From Marthasterias glacialis (lineage: Eukaryota > Echinodermata > Asteroidea > Forcipulatida > Asteriidae), in assembly GCA_911728455.2 (NCBI GenBank), contig OU452228.1, positions 16,655,564 through 16,719,563 on the forward strand: a stretch of 64,000 nt of DNA. The letters run 5' to 3'. Positions 53,416 through 64,000 of this stretch are shown here, piece by piece. Made by a program: the position numbers and the translations under genes. The notes beneath the pieces were generated by a model. It saw only the letters and a list, made by a program, of their open reading frames with translations. It was not told the DNA's origin and did not search any database. Position 1 is the stretch's first letter; each line of letters begins with the position of its first letter.

Positions 53416-53711
53416 CAAGATGTCTAACCTGACAAGGCCTTCAGTGGAAGCTCAAGGCCCCGAACCACCACGCCCTTTCCTACGCCCTCGACGCAACGCT
53501 TAACTTTTCTTTAATTAAGTACAACATAAATAATTAAACAAAGTGGCCACCCATGTGTAGTGCGCTTTTGGTAACATTACTGAAAACACTTTTGTTCACA
53601 TCAATCATTATCACACGCAAAACAAATATATTTTGTGAATAATAAGTCAGGTTGTATTTGTATTTGTCGGTTAATATTTTTGAGTCTGTCACTACGCCAT
53701 CGGTCACTTCG

Positions 53712-53754
53712 AAGTCCCACCATAGAGTAAAGTCCTTGCTCTATGGTACGACTT
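53712..53754. repeat. Short hairpin built on ACCATAGAG / CTCTATGGT
   Basis: Arms AAGTC-cc-ACCATAGAG and CTCTATGGT-ac-GACTT enclose an 11-base loop. A looser version (TCTATGGAGCTAT / ATAGCTCTATGG) lies at 61692-61733. Confidence 0.6.
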
Positions 53755-54657
53755 TCTTTATTGTAGAACTATGAACTTTTGAAAAAATCGATTGATTGGA
53801 TATTACTCTTAGTTTAGTCCCGTTGGTGATTAAGGACCGTTTCCGACTTATTGATGACAGACAATAAACAGCTTCCAGCTGGCAGTGGACACAATACAAC
53901 AAAGCCTCTTATCCTGGCAAGACATGTCAAAAATCTTGGGCTTGCATGTCATTTATTTTAGTTATGTGGGATCATGCATCAACAAAGGAAATTGGCAAAG
54001 ACCCTCGCCTTATAGTGCACAACCACATATGGTATTCGCATCAGGGACATAAAGGAAATTAGCACAATAATGGTTAAACAGTTTCACCTTCAAGTTAAAG
54101 TCAACAACTGTAATAAGTTGTTTGAAAGTGTTAGATGTCGCTCCTTTTTTCTACCCAGATCTACCACCCATAGGCAGCAAGGACGATTCTACCAACAAAG
54201 GAGTAGCACAGGATTGCAGACCAGTCTTTTTGACCATGACAGCATTCATCCAGTTTAATTTACAGTTTAAAGCTTTCGAAAAAGACTACTTAAATCGTTA
54301 TGATTTAGAATGTCCCCTTACCGTCGTCCTTATGCCATCTATAGCACGCTAACTGTGACTGTGAGATTATTCACCTCTTGTCACAAGATATAAAACAATG
54401 CCAAGTCTGACTAAATTTGGTAATTGAAATCCGTAGCTAATTCGGTTGCCCAAGAACGAAGAAGTTGCGATGCAGGCCAGCCGGTGAGTGTCAGGTATGC
54501 CTATATAGAGAGTGGCAATGCACCATTCACTCGTTTAATACATCAGTCACTGTGAAATACACATTGCCATTCACCAAAAAAGCACTCAATATGTATTGCG
54601 TTTTAATACGGCACTCAGGTTGTGAAGTGCACTGTTTAGATTTAACAGATCACTTAC

Positions 54658-54716
54658 CTTATACTTAACACCCCAGACAGGAGTAACAGAAATACACTGG
54701 CTGAAGCCACAAACAT
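54658..54716 (-). CDS. Exon 1: start codon and signal peptide of the nephronectin/EGFL6-like gene
   Basis: This exon encodes 19 residues plus two bases: a short N-terminus, a hydrophobic core (VFLLLLSGVL) and a small-residue end, which is a typical secretory signal peptide. The donor is AAG|GTAAGTG, a near-consensus 5' splice site. The exon ends in phase 2 with AG; exon 2 begins with A, so the junction codon is AGA (Arg), followed by Pro-Asp. The ATG is chosen because in-frame TAA and TGA codons lie a few codons upstream (TAA at 54728-54726), no other ATG lies between, and position -3 is G. The exon is only 59 nt and lies in a different frame from the longer open frame that covers it, so length-based ORF searches miss it. 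The weak point is that a short hydrophobic ATG segment next to a good donor can arise by chance; the phase match and its place just upstream of exon 2 argue otherwise. Confidence 0.72.
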
Positions 54717-54974
54717 CTCGAAATCTTAGGTTCAATGCGAACCGTGTTTTTTTTTCTCTAAGCGTTGTTGGTAAATTCTCAACCACCACCAGGCATGGGA
54801 CAGGGAACCTTGGCGTTGATCCGATAGCGGTCTGTGAACTTGCCCTGAGCCAATCTGCCTAACGAACTGCCTCCCGCACTGCTAAAGTTTTGTATGTTAC
54901 AGCCGACATGCACGGAGACCTCCTTCGAAGTTGATAGCTGGCAGTGGAGTCTGTGGATTACGCAAGTCCCAACT
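54717..54974 (-). other. Candidate 5' UTR of the nephronectin/EGFL6-like gene
   Basis: If transcription starts near 54974, this is a leader of about 258 nt. It contains two short upstream reading frames, one of 16 codons (ATG in GCATGTCGG) and one of five codons (ATGCCTGG...TGA), both out of the way of the main frame. The stretch is richer in CpG than the flanking introns. A 65-codon open frame across it has no in-frame ATG start and no recognisable domain, so I treat it as leader sequence. The boundary is inferred from promoter-like motifs only; an upstream non-coding exon is also possible. Confidence 0.4.
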
Positions 54975-55056
54975 GCACAAGAACACACAGGGTGAACGGC
55001 GATTTATAAATAAGGAGGAGAAATGCCGACTTGTGAATGAAACTAAATGACTCACA
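54972..55056 (-). promoter_or_regulatory. Candidate core promoter: AP-1-type site, TATA-like box, initiator-like site
   Basis: Reading the minus strand, TGAGTCA (an AP-1-type site, 55054-55048) is followed by TATAAATC (55008-55001). About 34 bases from the first T of the TATA-like box is GTGCAGTTGG, whose CAGT resembles a bilaterian initiator with A at 54974. Spacing is within the loose range for a TATA-directed start. The same TATA sequence also reads TATAAATA on the plus strand, so direction is not proved. A second TATAAA-like site lies on the minus strand near 55495 and could serve instead. Confidence 0.38.
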
Positions 55057-56606
55057 AACAAATTAATGTCAACGTGTTTCCGTGTGCTTAGTTGAACAGT
55101 GTTGCGGAATGTCAGTTCACTGGCGTGTTATAAGTTTTCTTGACAAGCTTTTAGCAGTCTGCTTTTGTTGAGCCAAAACACACGAATGATTCCCTACGAG
55201 AGCTACAGTTCCCACCAAATGTCACAACTGGAAGTCAGTACTTGTTGCTAGCTCTGTGATTCAGCTCAACCTCTCTGGCATTATTAGCAATGAACACCCT
55301 CTTTCAGCAATGAACACTGACACTGTTGCAGTTTGATGGCATTCCTACACCGGACTATGTAGAAAGAAAAGTTGCTGTGACGTCCCTTCCCCATTGGTGG
55401 CGGTAGTAGCCTGCGCGTGGGACGACACAACATTAGCATGTCATTATCATAATAGTAGCTCAAAGACGTCGTAATAGGTTTGCTGCTTTATAAATGGAGG
55501 GAGTTATTAGTTACGTAAATATCAACGTAAAACATAAATTGAGTAAAAAGAAAACAGTAATTTCCATTGATCTTTCATTGCTTTTATTTCTTTTTAAGAA
55601 GTACATCAAAGCAACCCGTACAAACAGCCAACCTTTATTCGCAAACCAATGACGAGCAGGGATTTTGTTTCTGTCCAAAGTGATTTTAATTGTTGTCCAG
55701 AAATTGTTTTACATTCGTAACAGATTAATAATACAACATGTCGTCATTATAGTGTTCCTCCCCTAGAAACGTATAGAACCTCAATCAATGGATCACATTT
55801 TAATGAGGTCGAACAGCGCCCTCTTTTGATATCTTGAAGGGAAGCACTTAGTTGTCCCATTTCTAGGGATCGAGCCTTTGATGTTGTGAAGCAAAGCGAT
55901 GTCAAACCGAGTATATTTTTTCTAGGGTTTAGAAAACTAGATCAAGTATAAGAAAAGTAGGTGAAAGCAAGAAACAAATGGTTTCGATCGACTCTATTCA
56001 GGTTAAGTAAACTGCGAGAAAAAGAAAAACCGTCTCGCTTTTCGCATGCGGTCATTCAATATTTTAAAAGATGAAGTGAAGTTAATGCACTAATATTAAA
56101 TCATACACTTTTCAGGCAACCGCATCAAACGGTATTTATTTTATTAATTACGTTGCAAACATTATTTGCAGACAATGTCTTGTATAAACTCAAATTTAAT
56201 CACATAAACATACCGTATTTTCCCTGGGAGCTTTCGCTTTTTATACTTTGCATTCCCAGGGTTTGGGAATCATGAAATGTAAGCTCTTTCCAAGTTGCAT
56301 TCAGGAAGGATATAATCTCAATTTGTCTCCTGGTTTTGACTTATCTCCCGAACTTCAAAGTCTCTCCCAAATTTTTCTTCATAAGGTCTATGAAACGGAA
56401 GTACAAACCCTTGAAAACAAGAAATAATACTGGTGGTGGGAAAGGGAATGGCTTCATACTGATGCCCCATCCGGAAACAAGGTTGTAGCAGCTGGGTGCC
56501 TTTCCTTGGCGTGTTTGCTGCATACATTTACTCACCTGACAAGGTTTAGTTGGCAATTACCTTTGCACGTGGACGGTCTGATGCCTTGACCCCTTGTGTC
56601 CGAAGA

Positions 56607-56633
56607 CACCCCCCCACACACACACACACACCC
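56607..56633. repeat. C-run followed by (CA)n
   Basis: Compound microsatellite of about seven C and nine CA units upstream of the putative promoter. Confidence 0.85.
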
Positions 56634-58310
56634 TTACATATGGCAGTTACGGGAACATCCTAATATTGCTGCGCTATTATTCCTTTTTCAGAAAAATTCC
56701 TCTGTGAGGTAGCACTAGAACAAAACCAAAAATGTGGGGGAGCATTGTTCCATTTTGTGTAAAGTACCCAGTAAGTTGGCGTGACTACGTAAGGGCACAC
56801 ACACACAAACATTCCTTCTTCTTACTCTATTTTGGTTTATGAAAAAAGTAAGAAAACTTTTGGAAAATAAAAGTAACGCTATCAGCACAATCCAAGAAAA
56901 TACATGTAAACATAATGGAGAAAATAAATCCAAAAAATGTCGAGTATTCATATGGCACTGCAAGTCGTTTGTACAGTTTCAAAACTACGGGGGTCTCGGT
57001 AAATTGGGAATTTGGATCTAAAACATATTCAGCCATGAACCTCAAGGATCCCAGGAAAGGATTTTGAGGGTCTTATATACACGACTCACAAATCCCCTAA
57101 GATATCGCGAAAGTTGATACTGTAACCTTAATATTCCTAATTAGATTCTTATATTTAATAAGCAACGAGTTAAAACATACACGGCAGCTGCAGAAATTGG
57201 GGAGAAAGAGTAACAAGACAGCGATTTATCTAACAAAGGAGATGCGTTTGATAATCAATCATAGAATATCCGAAACTAAACCAAATTTAGCTGATCAAGT
57301 GGATTATAAATTATTATTATAATTTTTTTATTTTACTTAAACTTTAAATATATTTACAGGACAGGTTGTTAAATAACATCAGAATCTTACATATCACATT
57401 TTCATTGTAACACCAATGACTCGTCAAAAGGCGCCTCAGGGCATTATTTGTGTTTGTTTTGTTTGGTTGTTTTTAGTTTTTTTTTTTGGTTTTTTTTTGT
57501 AAACCACACAGATTTGTAAAGTCACGAGGATTCGTTTTGCGTGTGGTGAGATGTGGATTCTAATAAAAATATCAACCGTGGAAATAACAATCGTGTTATC
57601 GGCAAGAGACCCTGGATTGTTAATCCATACGTCAGGACGGAGACCCTAGTGGGATTCAAACCGTGGCCCTGTGATGTGGCAGGCAAGGTAAACATATCCC
57701 CGTCTGCTTTATAAGAAAATGCCCCCGGCAGATATTGATCATCAACGATGTAGCTAGTACGAGAACTAGTCCCGGGGTACAACATAACAATCTGCCATCT
57801 GTGGGGAAGAAAGACCCTTGGTAGGAAGACAACTGTAAAGATAATACTTGCTTAAAGGTTAGATTGTTTTTGTGGAGGGCTATCCGCGGCCGTAAATTGC
57901 AAAAATAAATATCACTGACCAGAGATGAAATTGGATCTCTGTTTTGTGGAACTCAAACAATGTTTGACTTTTACAGCTTTGATACTATTGTACAGAATTG
58001 TTTTTTTTTTATTTGTCACACACACTGTTTTTTGTTTTTTTTAACTATTGTATGCGTCATAAACAGTTATAGGTCTTTATAGTTGATTATTCATCATGGA
58101 ATTTTGAACAAAATAAAATACCAATTTAGTGTGACATTTTAAAACTTAATACCGGGCAAACACGGTAGTGAAAACAAAGATTTCCCATTACTGTTTAAAG
58201 ATCAGAAGGCTATTCACCTTGTATACTGATGAGTAGCTGTACTTCAATGTGAGGTTCCATTGTGTGTTTACTGTTTACGTTGGAGAAGTTGGAAAATCCA
58301 CTACCCTGCA

Positions 58311-58396
58311 AAAACTGGGGTGTTAAATTGATTCTCTTGGTATCTGTTTGTGACAACACCGACATCCCCATTGCTTTATCGTTGGTACAATTAACA
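58311..58396. mobile_element. Partial relative of the 23011 hairpin element
   Basis: It shares AAAACTGGGGTGTTAAATTG, TGACAACACCGACAT, CATTGCTTTATC and TTGGTACAATTAACA with the 23011 element, but the right arm is missing or degraded. Having the left arm and loop but not the mirror arm supports a dispersed family rather than a single local inverted duplication. Confidence 0.7.
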
Positions 58397-61149
58397 TCTG
58401 GTATTTGATGGACATACGCGGAAAATCAAGATGACCTATCGTCAGTACAGACACTCGACATATCATTCGAATATAAAAACGTCTGAAACACTTTGAAGAC
58501 CGAATATCTTGACATCTTTCTGGTATAGGTACTCGTGGTACAATGGAATCCTCAAAGACGCCTCGGTATAGAAAAGGGAAGTTGATTTATAAGATGCTTT
58601 AGAAGGACAATCACATGTTGGTAATAAGTTTACGGACTGAACAAACAATGTAGTTAGATTCTAGTCTTGGGCAGGATTCGAACCAAGGCCGTAGGGCAAA
58701 CTATTTAAAGGGTTTCTATGTCAACCCGATACAAACATATCGTAGTTTATGGATGTCCATTTGAACAAGGTTCATCCGGATATTGTCCCCTCTTTTCAAA
58801 CGTTGCACCTGCTCGTGCCATGACGAGGGGTATGACGTCACAATATTTGTGGCACACAAATTTGAGTTAACAAGTCAACATTCTTTCCCACGGTTGTATT
58901 AACAACACCAACAGTTTTGAATTGAGGCTTTAAGAGGGCAGCACAGTGTGGTTATTACGAAGGTTGTTGTGCAGTGGATTTGGAGATTTTGTTAATTAAT
59001 GTGCGTGTATTTTGAGGGCTGTAAACTCATTCAAGATGTATTCATTTTTCCTCGCAAATGTCAAAGCACTGTTGTCACCATAGATCCACCATAGATCATT
59101 TTGTCTTAAATGCGAAACTAGGAACTACTGGCGGATCCCTTAACGATCCCTCTTGAATCCCAATCCACCTGTCCCCACGTCCATTTAATTAAAAGGAGCA
59201 ATCTACAAGGTCCGGAGTCACATTATTCTGTCATCATAATTCTTGGGAATATGGAACCCCCTACAGGCTTAAAGTGTCATTCATACCAAGTATATGAACA
59301 AGGGAGCAATATCATACGACCTCGAGTTGGACGACCAGGGGGAATTCAAACAACTGAAATGAAATAAACTGAAATTGACACAGGTGGACATTCGTCTTTA
59401 TAAAGATAGGCGCAGCTTAATCAAAGTAAAGCCGTCACCGCAGAAAGTAAGATTCTCATTATGTTCACTGCGATTGAGGAAAAGACCAAAAAGGTGATAT
59501 GAATAGTATTTATAGTTGTAGCGATAAATGAGCCAAAATGAAAGGCACATTGAGATTAGTCACAAATCGTCGAGTTTTTACTCCAATGGTTTAAATGATT
59601 TGAAGTTTGTATAAGTATTTTTCTTACCATAGATCCTTTAGTACTACACATGGGTGAGGATGGAATATTAACACCTGCAAGACAAGATGTATTTGATTTA
59701 CACTGTATCGCTTTCAAAGGGAAATCTTGTTTAGTTTGTCATGAGAAAGTAACAATCACAAAACACGACTTTGCCATATCAAAATAAATGTCATGCCATA
59801 ATATAGTGACTCGAGATTGACACAATGGTTATCTGGAGTTGTGACGGTGAGTTTGGGGCTAACTCCCCCGGATTGCCGTAATCTTATACTGACCTTTAAC
59901 GAAGTAGTATCATTCTTATTGTGCACCTCTGACGAGGTTTCCTTCTCCATGGCAGATTCCCGCTAGGTTTTAAATCATCCATCCCGATCAATTCTTTTCA
60001 AGGAAGTTGAGAAATTCGCCCCAACATAACCCCCAGACAAAAAGAGTTCAGAGATGCCAATCTTGAAGACAAATCTTCAACGCGCACACACTTAGATTGC
60101 ATGCAATTGGTGAAAAAGAGTTTTGTGTTGGTTGTACTGATTTTGACTTTTTTTAACTTAATCTGAAAACAAAAGAAGGCTTCTTACTAAAGAAAGCAGA
60201 GGGACCACTTTGCCAGATGAAGAGGAACTATTTTATCTTCCCTCTTGTATCATAAGTCATTGGTTGAATATTTTTTAGTGTTTGTTATGCCGTAATAATG
60301 GATTGTTATAAACCTATAATAGGCAGCATTGAACAAAATGCTACACAAATTTGGGGGTGATCATGACAATGAACGAAGGCAATGCGAAATCTCTCCAGTA
60401 ACATTCTTGGCTGGTTTTATAGACGCTCGGTAGGCTAGTATTAAAAATCCTTAACAAATTACCACCTCATCAATCAAACCTCTCATAAAACAGTTATCTC
60501 AATAAATAGACGCCACAACAAACTCGAGATCCAAGCTTCGACAATCACCAACTCAGTTCGATTAACTGGGTAAATTTACAATTTCCTGCTACGATGGCTC
60601 TGTTTAAAAAAAATAATTAAATAAATTTAAAAAAAATAAAATTAAAAGAGTCGTTTTGCGATGGTCGATATTTTGTGTTTTTTAGGTCAAGGTTAGAGCA
60701 TTTAGCAATTACTGGCAATTGATCCAATAGTACTTTACCTTTTAACAGTACGTCTAATTATTGTATAGAATCGCACCCATATTCGGCAAAACAATTTGCT
60801 CTGCCAAAAGCTGTCTTGTGAATTGTTCAATGTATTTTGTAACACCGTTATAAAACTTCATGTTAAACAGCGGATGATGCAATATACAAGATAAAAAGGT
60901 CACAGCCGGAAAAAAAATATAGTCGCGTTTGCACCAAATGGCTGCGAAACAAAAATTGTGACTTCCTGACAGTTTTTGTCATTATTTTGTTTGTATTATT
61001 ATTTTGTTTTTATTTATTTTTCAGATTATGTCTAATTATAATCATTACAGAACTGCATCTTACTAAAAGAGATCTTAGTCCTATTCCCAGCGTGGTATTA
61101 CTATACAAACACCAATACTGGTATGCACTGAACAAACATGGTGCCAGAC

Positions 61150-61343
61150 TATGGTGGCCCTGGAGGGACACGAAAGACATAAATATTGACGTCAAACTTC
61201 ATGGAAAATTTTGCGATTTTCCCCCGAAAATTTAACGTACAATTTCATGTCTGTGACTTTTCCCGACTATGGGGAACTTGCAGACATAAAATGCGACTTT
61301 CCTCTCAAACTTAGGTCTTGTGTGTCCCTTCAGGGCCCCCATA
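61150..61343. mobile_element. 194-bp inverted-repeat element with flanking direct repeats
   Basis: Left end TATGGTGGCCCTGGAGGGAC, right end the reverse complement of TATGGGGGCCCTGAAGGGAC; the similarity continues into AAGAC and TAA. The ten bases CCAGACTATG occur at 61144-61153 and 61344-61353, exactly 200 bases apart, overlapping the left terminus. This could be a target-site duplication of about 6 bases or part of a longer terminal repeat. It is non-coding. Confidence 0.65.
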
Positions 61344-64000
61344 CCAGACTATGTCTCTCTCCCTGTCTGTCTTGGTTAACCTCGGCTTGCTCCGGTTCCG
61401 GCTCCGGGCTAGGTTTGATGTCGAAGCACCGTGCAAAATGTACACTGTTCCAAAACTGATGACAGAACACAAGCCGGAGCCGGAGCCCAAGCATATCATG
61501 ATTGGTGTGAGGAAAAAGGTTTGTTCACCTACTTCAGCTCAGGACATACACCTCACTGAATGACCTTTCTGTATTGAATGTTTATGTGATACATTCACCA
61601 TGTTCTTCCAGCTCACTAAACTATGCCTTCCCTCCACATTGATTTATAAAACAGATAAACGAGACGGATATTCCGTTGTCATAGTATCCGTTCTATGGAG
61701 CTATGCAAAGAGTCAATCAATATAGCTCTATGGTCAAGGTGCTGTGATGAGTGTCGTCATACCGAGAGATTTATCAAAGTTAGATGACACATACAGGAAT
61801 CTTTATACGGAACAGAGTGCTTTCCAACATTACAAAGAGTAAGCATTATTTGTTTAAAAAGGATTACAAACCGTTTCTGATCAGTTTAATTCCACGCTGC
61901 TACTTTGAGAGCCAATTAAGTCACAGAACCTGAGAGGATCGAGAGGGGGCGCTGTTGCACAATAATTAATGGACTGGAATTTAAGGATTTTTTTTTCTCG
62001 TATTTTGTTCTAACAATAGAACCATAATTTGAGTCTGGTCGCTGGACAGCTCAGTCACGACAAACTGCATTGCCTTGCCTTGAGATTTAAGATTCTAAAA
62101 TCGGTTTGGAGAAGTAGGATCTTTGTCGAGTAATAAAAACAGCGGTTTCCAATTGTACTGTGTTGCGATGGAACAAGGTTTTTGTTAGAGTTTGGAAGTG
62201 AAATTTATCAATTTAACTTACTGTCCAAAGGCATTTGCGAGCTGTTTAATGCTACTGTTGATATACAGCTTTTAAAGAAATTAAATATTTATTTTCTTTA
62301 TTCGTCACTACATCACTACCGATCAAGAAGGAACTTCAAATGTTGCACTATGTTTACTGACGAAGGTTCACTTCCGGAGGGAAAGTGTGTTCACACAATG
62401 TAGAACAACAGTTAATCCGTTATTAAACATTTTCACTTAATTTGACGTCAGGCCAGGCGTGTTAATAATACGATTACCCATCTAATCGAGTATGACTCAT
62501 GTCTTGAGATTTGAAGTTGAGCCCTCAACCCACTCTATGCTTCATGATTTCCATCTTGTAGTTGGCTCCTCGGATGGTTTATCTAATAATCCACCGAACC
62601 CTGCACAGTAATGCTTGGCGTTCCTACATTGATGTTTCCTGGCAGTCGCTTGGTCAGAGACGGACAGGCACCAATCTCAGACATCTACCCACCCCATCGT
62701 GCCCCTTCGAGCCCCCTCGTGTATTCTAGAGGACATAGTCAAAGTTCAGCCTCCGATTACAAGAAGCCCGCTAGACTGATACGCCAAACCCCCTCCTTCT
62801 CGGGGCTATTCTTGGAGAAGGGGAAAATGCGCAACAATCCAGGCGAGAGTTTGCAAGGGGGAGCCGGCCATTGGGGAAATTATTGTGATTATTGTGATAC
62901 AACGCAGACAGCAACTATTAGCCTGATATCACGGTGTTGCCATCTTGTTTTCTAGCTTAGGAAGTGACGAAATTGATCCCCTAGACCCACGAGTTGAAAT
63001 CGGACGCCTTTTCGTATGCCTAGATGCACGTCTCTATTATGCGTACACGGAGAACATGGCAACACTGCGTGACAAGTATCTCTGCACCTACATCACAGAG
63101 TGACGTCATGAGAAACTGTGGGTGAGTTAATAAAATATAACTTTATTTCAACGAAAATTCATCATCAGGGACCTTTTCCAAATCTCGTCTTGCGGGCTTT
63201 GATTTCGGCTCGTGCTCCGTCATCAATTTTGGAGCAGAGTGCATTTTGCGCACGGTACTTCTTACATCAAACAGAACTGAGTTTTTTGGGGGAAAAGCCC
63301 CACTACAGGTCTAATGCGGAAGAGGTTGCCCAAGCCAAGCGCATTGCCTCTTGAGGGCGGTTGGACACTAAGCTTCGTCCTGATCAATGGGTTTCAAATA
63401 AGCCCAGCATGATTAGTTATTCGTGAAAGAGGTTGCGGGAATAATTATAGGATAAATTTCACAATCTTCAAAAGGTATCAAAAGTATTTTAGTATAATGT
63501 GGGCAGTTATTAATCAAGATAAAGGTAAGACCGGTTTCACCAATATTTCAGATAATAATCATATCTTTAAATACAATTTCTAGTCACACTTTCCACTCGA
63601 AAATTCGGTATAAAAGAAAAAAAAGCCCTCTAAACTTATCAATAATAAATTAGTCAATGTTCACTCAAACTGAATAACTTGTCGTTAATTTAAATTAGTT
63701 TATTTCGGCTAAAAAACAAATCATAAACAAACTATGCATAGAGTAAATGAATCCAGCACATCGATAATGTACCAAATAGTTAAGGTCAAGGGTCAATGAA
63801 CCAGTACAAATGATAGCAACATTACATTATGGTACCGAAAGTCGAGTTCAAACAGAAAATAGGGTCAACACTTAAAACAGACAATAAAACAGTGTTTAAA
63901 GGAAGATTATGTTTTCGAATCAAATCCATCATCTTTTCGGATTTGTAAAACTTTTTTGTGAATATTAAACCGTCGAAGAAGGTAATTGTGAGCGGGTGAA

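Larger units (their letters stand above)
48960..54657 (-). other. Intron 1 (about 5.7 kb)
   Basis: GT at 54657-54656 and AG at 48961-48960. It holds scattered A/T-rich stretches (T-runs near 51000; TTTA-rich near 50870 and 51815), the GGGTC/GACCC block at 51139-51362, a TACATGTACAT-rich patch near 52360-52400, a GCGC/GA microsatellite at 53244-53279, a G-run at 53402-53415 and a small hairpin near 53719. No other exon with matching phase was recognised. Confidence 0.75.
1..54716 (-). other. Gene-level span: nephronectin/EGFL6-like secreted EGF protein, 5' part, incomplete at the left edge
   Basis: Four minus-strand exons join in the order 54716-54658, 48959-48808, 22845-22753, 3621-3505. The junction phases are 2, 1 and 1, so every join completes a sensible codon (Arg, Pro, Asp), and every intron starts GT and ends AG. 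The product reads: signal peptide, a basic spacer, a cysteine module with CCYGW, an EGF-like domain with CVGPNRCKC, then a calcium-binding EGF-like domain beginning DLNEC. Nephronectin and EGFL6 share this order; they are secreted matrix proteins that bind integrins through more C-terminal regions not seen here. EMI-EGF proteins such as EGFL7 also have a CCxGW motif before EGF domains, but they carry a longer EMI domain than the short module seen here. Introns are about 5.7, 26.0 and 19.1 kb; intron 4 leaves the window. The family call is inference from motifs; the exon chain is seen directly. Confidence 0.85.
55060..64000. other. Upstream region, no convincing gene
   Basis: This is DNA upstream of the putative promoter. 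It contains a CA microsatellite at 56607-56633, T- and A-rich tracts, a partial copy of the 23011 hairpin element at 58311, an inverted-repeat element at 61150-61343, a CTCCGG-rich inverted pair near 61383-61494, and a GC-richer ATG open frame at 62611-62955. Non-coding first exons of the nephronectin/EGFL6-like gene could lie here; a CAG|GTGAGTAAAT donor-like site on the minus strand at about 56535 is one candidate, unproved. Confidence 0.6.

Noticed and set aside
54118..54352. Plus-strand acceptor CTCCTTTTTTCTACCCAG followed by an open frame of about 65 codons
   Set aside because: The acceptor is good, but the frame has no domain and no upstream plus-strand exons were seen. It lies in intron 1 of the minus-strand gene; kept only as a possibility.
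54779..54988. Minus-strand frame with several cysteines ending in a stop, just upstream of exon 1
   Set aside because: It begins at GTG rather than ATG and has no recognised domain. It fits better as 5' UTR, although TTCTTGTGCAG before it resembles an acceptor.
1..64000. CRISPR arrays, bacterial operons, phage or organellar genes, rRNA genes
   Set aside because: None were seen; the tandem repeats present lack the unique spacers of CRISPR arrays and the gene structure is spliced and eukaryotic.

Overview
This is non-coding-rich eukaryotic DNA, most likely from a marine deuterostome and probably an echinoderm; sea star is my best guess. The reasons are AT-rich introns of many kilobases, numerous short inverted-repeat (MITE-like) elements, abundant microsatellites, recurrent TAGGCCTA palindromes, and an animal extracellular-matrix gene. 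Nothing looks bacterial, viral or organellar. Most long open frames are chance, are tetranucleotide-repeat artefacts, or are antisense shadows of exons.

The main content is the 5' part of one gene on the minus strand, assembled from four exons joined by canonical GT/AG sites in matching phase: exon 1 (54658-54716, signal peptide), exon 2 (48808-48959, a Cys-Cys-aromatic-Gly-Trp module), exon 3 (22753-22845, an EGF-like domain) and exon 4 (3505-3621, a calcium-binding EGF-like domain). Joined, they give 421 nt, or 140 codons plus one base. The domain order and motifs match the N-terminus of the nephronectin/EGFL6 family of secreted integrin-ligand matrix proteins. The remaining EGF repeats and any C-terminal domain must lie beyond position 1, because I found no further exon in 1-3504.

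Layout, following transcription from right to left: 55060-64000 is upstream DNA with repeats and no convincing gene; 54717-55060 is a candidate promoter and 5' UTR (TATA-like box, initiator-like site, AP-1-type site); intron 1 is 5.7 kb; intron 2 is 26.0 kb; intron 3 is 19.1 kb; intron 4 runs off the left edge. The introns hold the repeats: two copies each of two MITE families (3120/27549 and 14405/24855), a 150-bp near-perfect hairpin element at 23011 with a partial relative at 58311, a heptad-coding 21-bp minisatellite arranged as inverted arrays near 10.6-11.06 kb, four long (AAAC)n/(GTTT)n arrays, and the 3' relic of a LINE-type retrotransposon near 7.5 kb.

All splice sites, domain assignments and repeat boundaries were read by eye. 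No alignment, gene predictor or expression data was available.
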